Source: Pauljensenia sp018375675
GTDB taxonomy: Bacteria > Actinomycetota > Actinomycetes > Actinomycetales > Actinomycetaceae
Assembly: GCA_041432705.1 (NCBI GenBank)
Contig: JAPWAE010000007.1
Span: 1 to 64,000, forward strand
Reading direction: 5' to 3'
Length of the DNA: 64,000 nucleotides
The notes under the pieces are model-generated. The model made no database searches, was not told the origin of the DNA, and saw nothing but the letters and a program-made list of their open reading frames with translations. Positions 54,158 through 61,562 of this stretch are shown here, one piece after another. Positions within the stretch are counted from its first letter, which is position 1; every line of letters begins with the position of its first letter. Both the position numbers and the translations under genes were made by a program.

Positions 54158-54441
54158 ACAGGACTCAGAAACATGGCGACGTTGAAACCAACAACACCAC
54201 TGCACACCCACAACAAGGGACCTATGAAACCCGCATCACCTCTGCACCCGAAAAACACGCCAAAAACGCCCATTTCTCACCCGCAAAGGCGATGGCGGTT
54301 TCAATCCCACACGGGTACCAGCAAGCAAAGGCGACGATGGTTTCAGACAACCGGGCCACCTGGTCGACAGGGCCAGGCTGCGGCGCCCGCGGGCCTTGAA
54401 GCCATGTCCGACCCCGCCATTTCACACCTGGCCCCTCCAAC

Positions 54442-54513
54442 CCGCACGTGGGCCCGATGACATGCGCGTGGGCCACTAATTCCGCACGTTAACCCGATGA
54501 CATGCGCGTGGGC
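54442..54513 (+). repeat. 32-bp direct repeat pair
   Basis: CCGCACGT followed by two variable bases and CCCGATGACATGCGCGTGGG occurs at 54442-54473 and 54482-54513, separated by 8 bases. The second copy is also the left end of the ~90-bp module. Confidence 0.65.
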
Positions 54514-54570
54514 AGCGCCGCCCAGGTGCAGGTCTAGGGGTTTACGTGCGTATCAAGGGGTTAACCCGCA
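54482..54570 (+). repeat. ~90-bp repeat module, copy 2
   Basis: Homologous to 53752-53844, in the same orientation and about 730 bases downstream, so the short-repeat array lies between two copies of this module. Confidence 0.6.
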
Positions 54571-54618
54571 TGTTCAGAGGTTCGCATGTGAGCAGCACAC
54601 CGCAATTGACACCGAATC

Positions 54619-54693
54619 CGCCAAAGTGCAGACCCATTGCCTCAAAATGACTGATTTTCGGCGTCTTTTGCCCAATGGGTCTGCACTTTGGCG
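54619..54693. repeat. perfect 21-bp inverted repeat
   Basis: Arms 54619-54639 and 54673-54693 are exact reverse complements (core GTGCAGACCCATTG) around a 33-base loop. No open frame or T-run is attached. From 54694 to 54952 I see only GC-rich sequence and nothing assignable. Confidence 0.75.
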
Positions 54694-54952
54694 AACACAC
54701 CACCTCACGTCACAGCCTCACCACCACCAGACGGGGGAAATGGCGTCATTAGAACCACGACACGCCGGCGACACGCCGACAGCTAGCCTCTAATGCTGCA
54801 AACCCCCCACCGCCACCGGCATGGAGGGTGCCGGAGGGACCGCGGGGCGCGGGTCCCGCGACCGGGCCCCGCGCCCAGAAAACCTGCGGGTCCGCAAGCA
54901 ACAACCAGCGCCACACAGCAACACGTAGCGTCCTATAACCCCGCTTTGCACG

Positions 54953-55657
54953 CTACCTCTTCCAGGCGTCGACGATGATGCCCGTGCGGTCGTAGATGCT
55001 GATCCCGATCTGCGTGCCGGGTGCCTGGCAGGCCTCGACGATCGTGTTGTAGAGGGGCGTGCCCTTCTCAGCGTGGCGATCGAGCTCGTATTGGCGCAGG
55101 TCGTAGGCGCGCACGACCCCTTCGCTTTCAGTCAACTCGATGTGCACGAACGGCCCGTCGTCGCGCTCCTCGGGATTCATGGCGGTGCATGTGACGCCCT
55201 CGCGGGTGACGGGTCCGTCGTGCCAGTCGAGGGCAGCCTGACCACACATGCCCCACGCAACCAGACCAACCAGTCCAAGCACCACGAGCGAGGCCACGAC
55301 CCCCAGGAACATGGTGCCGGGGTGAGCTTCCGGAGCGTGCTTGCCGCTGGGCATCGGCTTGATCCTGCGAATCAGGTCGATGACGAAACGCCCAAGCACG
55401 GCCCGGACGATGGGGAGGAACGCAAGGACAGCGATGGCCGCGATGATCACTCGCGCCTGGCTCAACTGGAATGCCCACTGCGTCCAGTGATCCCTACTGA
55501 GGAAACCAATGAACCCCCACGCCGGAGAGACCACGAGGAACAGGAGGATCAGGGTGTACGCGTACGCGGGCAGCGGCTTCACGACCTGCGGGACCGCGGG
55601 GGTCGCGCCAATTCGATGGGCATCAGTGTCGGCGGTGGGGGCACTCATGCCGTTCAT
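54953..55657 (-). CDS. membrane protein of unknown function
   Basis: 234 residues. Three predicted membrane helices (YAYTLILLFLVVSPAWGFIG; ARVIIAAIAVLAFLPIV; MFLGVVASLVVLGLVGLVAWGM) precede an extracytoplasmic C-terminal domain of ~90 residues with Cys in EGVTCTAM and EACQAPG and the end DRTGIIVDAWKR. The start is uncertain: the ATG at 55657 or 55648, neither with a strong ribosome site. It follows the repeat island and no family is recognised. Confidence 0.65.
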   Translation of the reverse strand: MNGMSAPTADTDAHRIGATPAVPQVVKPLPAYAYTLILLFLVVSPAWGFIGFLSRDHWTQWAFQLSQARVIIAAIAVLAFLPIVRAVLGRFVIDLIRRIKPMPSGKHAPEAHPGTMFLGVVASLVVLGLVGLVAWGMCGQAALDWHDGPVTREGVTCTAMNPEERDDGPFVHIELTESEGVVRAYDLRQYELDRHAEKGTPLYNTIVEACQAPGTQIGISIYDRTGIIVDAWKR

Positions 55658-55798
55658 GTTAGCCACGCGCCCCCACAAGCGCGCTCGCGGGTTCCGCGCC
55701 GGGGCAGGTCAGCACATCCACACAGGCCACCGGCTCCTCACACACCACAGCCATACACAAGCCCACAACACACAACCCCCACGAGCCCACACACAAAG

Positions 55799-55839
55799 GC
55801 CGGGGGCCGCGCAGACACACAGTCTGCGCGGCCCCCGGC
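55799..55839 (-). terminator. terminator of the NlpC/P60 gene
   Basis: A perfect 18-bp stem (55799-55816 with 55822-55839, core GGGGGCCGCGCAGAC) and an ACACA loop. On the minus strand it is followed by TTTGTGTG, 21 bases beyond the NlpC/P60 stop. Confidence 0.75.
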
Positions 55840-55859
55840 TCGTCAAGCAACGATGCGGC

Positions 55860-57194
55860 TCAGAGCCTCACGGCGTAGGGCATGATCGAGCCCCAGCTGT
55901 ACACGCCGGTGATACGCACGGGCACGCCGAAGGTGGGAGCCTCGATCATCTGGCCGCCGCCCAGGTAGATGGCGACGTGGTAGATGCCGGACTGGGTGCC
56001 GTTGGAGGACCAGAAGATCAGGTCGCCTGCCTCCATGGAGCCGATCGGCACGTGCGTACCGTAGCTGTACTGCGCGCGGGAGAGGTGCGGCAGGTCAACG
56101 CCCGCACTCTCCCAGGCGAGCATGGTCAGGCCCGAGCAGTCCACGCCGCCGTAGGATTCGCCGCCCCACACGTAGGGCACGCCGAGGTAGCTCTTCGCGG
56201 TCGCAATAGCCGTGTCGGTGCCGCCGCCACCCGAGTAGGAGGGCGCCGAGTACGAGGGCTCCTCGTAGGAGTAGGAAGGCGCGGAGTAGGAGGGTGCGGA
56301 GTACGAGTAGTCGTCGTCATCGTCATCGTCGTAGGAGGACGAGGCATCGGCCGCGGCAGCTGCAGCTGCAGCGCGCTCGGCGGCTGCGGCGGCGTCGGCC
56401 TGACGCTGGGCTTCGGCCGCAGCGGCTGCCTGCTCGGCGGCGACGCGTGCGGCTTCCTGGCGCTCGGCTTCGAGGGCGGCCTCACGCTGGTTGATGAGGT
56501 CGACGGTGGTGTTCTGCTTGGTGGCCAGTTCCTGCACGTAGGCGCCACGCTGAGCGGCGACGCGCGCGGCCTCGTTCTGGGCGGCGGTCGCTGCCTGGTT
56601 GGCGGCGTCGGTACGCTTCTGCACCTCGTCCGTGGCGGCCTTCTGGTTGGCGAGCGCCGTGTTCGCGGCGTCGCGGGTCACCTTGGCAACCTGCTCGAGC
56701 GCAGCAACGTTCTGCATCTTCGCCTCGGCGGAGGAGGAGAAGGAGCTGATGCCGGCCTGCTTGGTCTCGACGCTGCGCAGTCCGTCGGAGTCGAGGTAGG
56801 GGGCGATCGCGTCGAGCGTGCCACCACCGTTACGGTAGGCAGCCTGTGCGACGGAGGCGATCTGCTGCTTGCCTTCCTGGAAGGCAGCCTCAGCTGCGTC
56901 CGCGTCAGCCGACGCCTGATTGGCGGTTGCGGTCGCCTCTTGCAGCGCGATGGTCGCTTCGTTGAGGTCTTCGCCCGCGATCTGCGCATTCTGCATCGCG
57001 GTTGCAGCGCTGGCGTTGACTTCGGCGAGCTTGACCTCAATCTGGGCGACGCTCATCTTCGCGGCCTCTTCGGCAGCCTGGGCGGCAGCGATCTCTTCCT
57101 CAGAGGGGGCGGCTTGCGCCATCTGGGGCAGCACGAGGAGGGCGCAGGCGGCGATAGCCGTCAGGCCCGTGCGAATGGTTCCGCGTCGTCTCAT
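55860..57194 (-). CDS. secreted NlpC/P60 peptidoglycan endopeptidase, RipA-like
   Basis: 444 residues. A signal peptide (ITRTG-type basic start, LTAIAACALLVLPQMAQAA) is followed by a long Ala/Gln/Glu-rich coiled coil (~35-270), a low-complexity linker of acidic and Ser/Tyr/Pro repeats (SAPSYS units), and a C-terminal NlpC/P60 domain (~330-444). The catalytic Cys is in GGVDCSGL (near 353) and His in YHVAIYLGG. It likely cleaves peptide stems between D-Glu and the diamino acid during daughter-cell separation, with the coiled coil controlling access as in FtsX/PcsB- or RipA-type systems. The ATG at 57194 is the first that begins with a signal peptide. Confidence 0.9.
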   Translation of the reverse strand: MRRRGTIRTGLTAIAACALLVLPQMAQAAPSEEEIAAAQAAEEAAKMSVAQIEVKLAEVNASAATAMQNAQIAGEDLNEATIALQEATATANQASADADAAEAAFQEGKQQIASVAQAAYRNGGGTLDAIAPYLDSDGLRSVETKQAGISSFSSSAEAKMQNVAALEQVAKVTRDAANTALANQKAATDEVQKRTDAANQAATAAQNEAARVAAQRGAYVQELATKQNTTVDLINQREAALEAERQEAARVAAEQAAAAAEAQRQADAAAAAERAAAAAAAADASSSYDDDDDDDYSYSAPSYSAPSYSYEEPSYSAPSYSGGGGTDTAIATAKSYLGVPYVWGGESYGGVDCSGLTMLAWESAGVDLPHLSRAQYSYGTHVPIGSMEAGDLIFWSSNGTQSGIYHVAIYLGGGQMIEAPTFGVPVRITGVYSWGSIMPYAVRL

Positions 57195-57511
57195 CGTTGT
57201 CTCATCTCGTCCAATTAGGTGCGCCGGAGCGCGCGTACTGGGAAAGAGCCTATCCACTTTCGTCACGCTTGGCAACAAACACACCACAAAACTCAACTTT
57301 CACACATGCAACAATCGCAACATTCGTAACACCAATACTATGATTACCGCGCAAACACCTGCACTTTCATAACATTTTCAACCACCACTGCGAGCCTCCT
57401 CACACACCCCGACACCACACCCCACCTGTCACAAAAGTCCACCATCCGGGACCATCGCGCCCAGGCCTCGTCGATGACAAACAATTGGATGCATGAACCG
57501 TCGAATGTGCC

Positions 57512-57563
57512 GCTGACTGCGCGTCAGCACAAGCGACTGCCGCGCAGTCCCCCGACAGCGGGA
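57512..57563 (+). promoter_or_regulatory. structured leader upstream of metY
   Basis: Three hairpins follow one another: GCTGAC-TGCGC-GTCAGC (57512-57528), GACTGC-CGC-GCAGTC (57535-57549) and a CCC/GGG stem (57550-57562). They lie ~90 bases before the metY start. The remaining gap from 57195 shows no small gene. The sequence does not match the SAM-I or SAM-IV riboswitch cores that I know. Confidence 0.35.
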
Positions 57564-57652
57564 CGCGCATCGACGCATGTTCACTTCACCGCATCTGCGG
57601 CCCGCCGGAGGGGAATCAGAGACGAACCACCCCTCACCTAAGGAGCCGCACA

Positions 57653-58978
57653 ATGACCGCCAACGACTGGTCCTTCGAAACCAAGCAGATTCACGCCGGA
57701 TACAACATTGACCCTGCCACCGGTGCCACCGCGCTGCCCATTTACCAGACCTCCTCCTACGCCTTTGAAGACACCGCGCAGGCTGCGAACCGCTTCGCCC
57801 TGCAGGAGCTGGGCCCCATCTACACGCGCCTGACCAACCCGACGACCGACGGCGTCGCCGCACGCATCGCGGCCCTCGAGGGCGGCGTCGGCGGCCTCCT
57901 CGTATCCTCCGGCCAGTCCGCGACCGCCCTGTCGATCCTCGCCCTGGCCGTCGCCGGCAACAACGTGGTCGCCTCCCCCTCCCTGTACGGCGGCAGCGTC
58001 ACCCTGCTGAAGAACACGCTGGGACGCCTGGGCATCGAGACCCGCTTCGTCGCGAACCCCCTCGATCCCGAGGCCTGGCGCGCGCTCGCCGATGACAAGA
58101 CGGTCGCCTTCTACGGCGAGACCATCCCTAACCCGCAGGGCGACATCCTCGACATCGAGCCGATCGCAACGGTCGCCCACGAGGTCGGCGTGCCCCTCAT
58201 CGTCGACAACACGGTCGCCACCCCCTACCTGGTCCGCCCGATCGAGTGGGGCGCCGACATCGTCGTCCACTCGGCCACCAAGTACCTGGGCGGTCACGGA
58301 ACCTCGATCGCGGGCGCGATCGTCGACTCGGGCAACTTCGACTTCGCCTCCCAGCCCGAGCGCTTCCCCCTCTACAACACGCCGGACGAGTCCTACCACG
58401 GCCTCGTCTACGCCCGTGACATGGGCGTGGGCAGCGCGCTGGGCGCGAACCTGGCGTTCCTGCTGCGCATCCAGACGCTCATCAACCGCGACCTGGGCGC
58501 CGTCACCTCCCCCTTCAACGCGTTCCTCATTTCGCAGGGCATCGAGACGCTGTCCCTGCGCATCGAGCGCCACGTCTCCAATGCGCTGGCGGTCGCCCGC
58601 TTCCTCGAGGCCCACCCGGACGTCGAATCCGTCAGCTACGCGGGCCTGGAGTCCTCCCCCTACTACGAGCTGGGCAAGAAGTACGCGCCGCTGGGCACGG
58701 GCGGCCTGCTCTCCTTCGTCATCAAGGGCGGGTACGAGGCCGGCCGGGCCTTCGCGGACGGCGTGCAGCTCCTGCCGGTGGTGGCCAACATCGGCGACGC
58801 GAAGTCTCTCGTCATCCACCCGGCCTCGACGACGCACTCGCAGCTGACCGAGGAGGAGCTGGTCAAGGCCGGCGTCGCGCCCGGCACCGTGCGCCTGTCG
58901 ATCGGCCTGGAGAACATCAAGGACATCCTCGCCGACCTGGAGCTCGGCTTCGAGGCGGCCCGCGCGGCCACGGCCTAA
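57653..58978 (+). CDS. metY: O-acetylhomoserine sulfhydrylase
   Basis: 441 residues, a PLP enzyme of the Cys/Met metabolism family. It makes homocysteine from O-acetylhomoserine and sulfide. Visible: QTSSYAFEDTAQA near the N-terminus, YTRLTNPT, SSGQSAT, and the PLP lysine in SATKYLGGHG. The ribosome site AAGGAG precedes ATG. metX follows after 117 bases, giving the two-step direct sulfhydrylation route. Confidence 0.95.
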   Translation: MTANDWSFETKQIHAGYNIDPATGATALPIYQTSSYAFEDTAQAANRFALQELGPIYTRLTNPTTDGVAARIAALEGGVGGLLVSSGQSATALSILALAVAGNNVVASPSLYGGSVTLLKNTLGRLGIETRFVANPLDPEAWRALADDKTVAFYGETIPNPQGDILDIEPIATVAHEVGVPLIVDNTVATPYLVRPIEWGADIVVHSATKYLGGHGTSIAGAIVDSGNFDFASQPERFPLYNTPDESYHGLVYARDMGVGSALGANLAFLLRIQTLINRDLGAVTSPFNAFLISQGIETLSLRIERHVSNALAVARFLEAHPDVESVSYAGLESSPYYELGKKYAPLGTGGLLSFVIKGGYEAGRAFADGVQLLPVVANIGDAKSLVIHPASTTHSQLTEEELVKAGVAPGTVRLSIGLENIKDILADLELGFEAARAATA

Positions 58979-58987
58979 CAGACCCGT

Positions 58988-59033
58988 CGGCGGCCTCGGG
59001 GATACACACACTCCTGAGGCTCCGAGGCTGCCG
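58988..59033 (+). promoter_or_regulatory. intercistronic hairpin between metY and metX
   Basis: CGGCGGCCTCGGGG (58988-59001) pairs at 12 of 14 positions with 59020-59033 across an 18-base loop. No T-run follows, so it may stabilise or attenuate rather than terminate the metYX message. Confidence 0.35.
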
Positions 59034-59095
59034 CTGCCCCTCCACTCCTCCCCCAGCCCGACGCCGACGTCGCGTTCCAGCGAAAGAAGGACATC

Positions 59096-60253
59096 ATGAG
59101 CCGTCACAACCTGCCCCCCGCCCCCATCTCCGGCGCGTGGCGCGAGGGCGACCCGGTCGCCTTCCGCAAGTTCGCGAACCTGGGCGCTCAGCGCCTGGAG
59201 AACGGCGAGATCCTGCCCAACGTGACGCTCGCCTACGAGACGTGGGGAGAACTGGACGAGGCCGGCTCCAACGCGGTCCTCATCCTGCACGCGCTGACCG
59301 GCGACGCCCACGTGTACGGCGAGACGGCGCCCGGCCAGCCGACCCCCGGCTGGTGGGACCAGATCGTGGGCCCGGGGCGCATCATCGACACCGACCGCTA
59401 CTACGTGGTGGCCGCCAACGTTCTGGGTGGCTGTCAGGGCTCAACCGGCCCGGCCTCGCTGGCGCCGGACGGGGCGCCCTGGGGCTCGCGTTTCCCCGTC
59501 ATCTCCACGCGCGACCAGGTCTACGCCGAGTCCCGCCTGGCCGACCTGCTCGGCATCGACGAGTGGAGCATCGTCGTGGGCACCTCCCTGGGCGGTCACC
59601 GCGCGATCGAGTGGGCGGTCAGCTACCCGGAGCGCGTACGCCGACTCGTGGTCGTAGCCTCGGGCGCGCAGACGACCGCCGACCAGGCGGCGTGGACCCA
59701 CACGCAGATCCGCGCGATCGAGCTGGATCCGGCGTGGCGCGGTGGCGACTACTACGCGGGCCCCGGCCCCAACGCCGGCTTGGCACTCGCCCGCCAGATC
59801 GCGCACACGACCTACCGCTCCCCCTCGGAGCTGGACGAGCGCTTCGGCCGCATCCCCCAGAACGACGAGGATCCCCTGCACGGCGGGCGCCTCGCGGTGG
59901 AGTCCTACCTGGACTATCACGGCGAGAAGATCGTGCGCCGCTTCGACGCGGGTTCCTACGTGGCACTGTGTCGCACGATGCTCTCCCACGACGTGGGCCG
60001 CGACCGCGGTGGTATCGCCGAGGCCCTCAAGGCGGTGACCGCGCGCACCCTCGTCGTCGCCGTCGACTCTGACCGACTTTTCTTCCCCGAGCAGGTCTGG
60101 CAGATGGCGGCCGGCATCTCGGGCGCGTTCTACCGCGAGATCCACTCCGACCACGGCCACGATGGCTTCCTCATCGAGCACGACCAGCTGACGGCCCTCC
60201 TCGACGAGTTCCTCAACGAGCGCATCCCCTCGCGCGCGTCCTCCTTCGCCTGA
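59096..60253 (+). CDS. metX: homoserine O-acetyltransferase
   Basis: 385 residues, alpha/beta-hydrolase fold. The catalytic Ser is in VVGTSLGGHRAIEW (GTSLGG where most MetX have GGSMGG), Asp in VDSDRLFFP, and His in HSDHGHDGFL. NVLGGCQGSTGP is characteristic of the family. It acetylates homoserine with acetyl-CoA, providing the metY substrate. GAAAGAAGGA lies before the ATG. Confidence 0.93.
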   Translation: MSRHNLPPAPISGAWREGDPVAFRKFANLGAQRLENGEILPNVTLAYETWGELDEAGSNAVLILHALTGDAHVYGETAPGQPTPGWWDQIVGPGRIIDTDRYYVVAANVLGGCQGSTGPASLAPDGAPWGSRFPVISTRDQVYAESRLADLLGIDEWSIVVGTSLGGHRAIEWAVSYPERVRRLVVVASGAQTTADQAAWTHTQIRAIELDPAWRGGDYYAGPGPNAGLALARQIAHTTYRSPSELDERFGRIPQNDEDPLHGGRLAVESYLDYHGEKIVRRFDAGSYVALCRTMLSHDVGRDRGGIAEALKAVTARTLVVAVDSDRLFFPEQVWQMAAGISGAFYREIHSDHGHDGFLIEHDQLTALLDEFLNERIPSRASSFA

Positions 60254-60325
60254 TTGGCGTTCGCTGTCGTCGAGGCCGCCCCGGTTTCTTCTCCTCATCA
60301 ACGAGGCCGGGGTGGCCTCGCGCGT

Positions 60326-60331
60326 TATGCT
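60326..60331 (+). promoter_or_regulatory. candidate -10 for leaderless hydrolase mRNA
   Basis: TATGCT ends 6 bases before the A of the ATG at 60338 and no Shine-Dalgarno sequence is present, the usual arrangement of leaderless actinobacterial genes. Confidence 0.4.
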
Positions 60332-60337
60332 GACCAC

Positions 60338-61483
60338 ATGAGCGTTACTAGCAATCCCGAGCCCGGCGACGAGCTAATCCCGGACACGAGCGGTCTGCCC
60401 GACCTGTCCGGGGTGGATACCCCGGCCTCGTCGCCCGAGGGGGTCCCCGAGCGCGACGTCATGGCCCCCTGGGGCGAGGCCGGCCCGCCCGGCTCCGATT
60501 GGCGCGCCGACATCCTCGGCGATGGGTATGAGTCGCGCACGATCGAGCTGCTCGACGACGCGGAGGGGCCCTGCGTGGCCACCCTGGTGCGCGCGACCCC
60601 TCCCGAGAGCGCCCGCATGACGGTCCTGTACCTGCATGGGCGCAACGACTACTTCTTCCAGACGGAGATGGCTGATCGGCTGCGCGAGGCAGGGGCGGCG
60701 TTCTACGCGCTCGACATGCGCAAGTACGGGCGTTCCCTGCGCCCCCACCAGACGATCGGATACGCCGACGACCTGTCCGTGTACGACGAGGAGATCGGCG
60801 AGGCCATCGAGATTATCCGCGAGGAGCGCGAGGACGAGCCGATCGTCCTCATGGGCCACTCGACGGGCGGTCTGATCGCGACCCTGTGGGCGCACCGCCA
60901 CCCGGGCGTCCTGGACGGCCTCATCCTGAACTCGGGCTGGCTGGAGATGCAGTCGATGGCCGCCTGGCGCGGGGCGATGGCCCCCGTCATCGGGCGCATC
61001 GCGTCGCGTAACCCCATGTGGGAGGTGCCCTCGGGTGGGACCGGCCACTACGGTCGCTCGCTCGCGGGGCGTGCCTCCTCGGAGCTGCCGATACCGGAGG
61101 GGCTGTCGGCGGAGGACCCGTCGGTCGCGGGCTGGCCGATCATCCAGGAGTGGAAGCGCCCCGAGTCCTACCCGGTTCCCGCCTCGTGGCTGGAGGCGAT
61201 CATGGCCGGGCACGACACGATCGAGAAGCGCGTGCACCTGGACTGCCCGGTCCTGTCGATGGTGTCCACGTCGGCATATTTCGAGGAGGAGTGGTGCGAG
61301 CGCGTCTTCACGTCCGACACCGTCCTGGACCCCACGGTTATCGCCGAGCGGAGCTTGGGCCTCTCGGACCTGGTGACGATCGCCCGTTTCCCCGGCAAGC
61401 ACGATCTGGTTCTGTCGGACGCTCCTGTGCGCGAGGCCGTGTACGCGACGATGCGCGGCTGGCTTGACGCTTTCGTGCGCTGA
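60338..61483 (+). CDS. alpha/beta hydrolase, serine aminopeptidase S33/monoacylglycerol-lipase type
   Basis: 381 residues with no signal peptide. An acidic N-terminal ~45 residues precede the hydrolase domain: oxyanion HGRNDYFFQ, nucleophile GHSTGG, and likely catalytic His in FPGKHDLVLSD. The cap region (~215-280) is typical of lysophospholipase-like enzymes. The ATG at 60338 lacks a ribosome site; see the leaderless promoter. It is independent of metYX. The substrate cannot be told from sequence. Confidence 0.8.
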   Translation: MSVTSNPEPGDELIPDTSGLPDLSGVDTPASSPEGVPERDVMAPWGEAGPPGSDWRADILGDGYESRTIELLDDAEGPCVATLVRATPPESARMTVLYLHGRNDYFFQTEMADRLREAGAAFYALDMRKYGRSLRPHQTIGYADDLSVYDEEIGEAIEIIREEREDEPIVLMGHSTGGLIATLWAHRHPGVLDGLILNSGWLEMQSMAAWRGAMAPVIGRIASRNPMWEVPSGGTGHYGRSLAGRASSELPIPEGLSAEDPSVAGWPIIQEWKRPESYPVPASWLEAIMAGHDTIEKRVHLDCPVLSMVSTSAYFEEEWCERVFTSDTVLDPTVIAERSLGLSDLVTIARFPGKHDLVLSDAPVREAVYATMRGWLDAFVR

Positions 61484-61498
61484 GCGTCGGATAGCGAG

Positions 61499-61532
61499 GA
61501 GGCCCGGGATCTCGTGATCCCGGGCCTCTTTT
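61499..61532 (+). terminator. terminator of the hydrolase gene
   Basis: GAGGCCCGGGATC (61499-61511) and its perfect complement (61516-61528) with a 4-base loop and TTTT directly after. Confidence 0.85.
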
Positions 61533-61562
61533 CGTGTGTGTGCCGCTGCTGCGGCCGCTGTG

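Noticed and set aside
53788..54211. Overlapping small frames reading the repeat array (Arg-rich or FFAETPLEGP-type repeats)
   Set aside because: The periodicity comes from the DNA repeat; frames lack ribosome sites and domains and exist in several phases.
54290..54345. GTTTCAATCC and AAAGGCG..TGGTTTCA similar to CRISPR repeat ends
   Set aside because: Only two imperfect occurrences with irregular spacing and no cas genes; not an array.
57420..57652. SAM riboswitch before metY
   Set aside because: No match to conserved SAM-I or SAM-IV core sequences; only simple hairpins are visible, reported as a leader instead.
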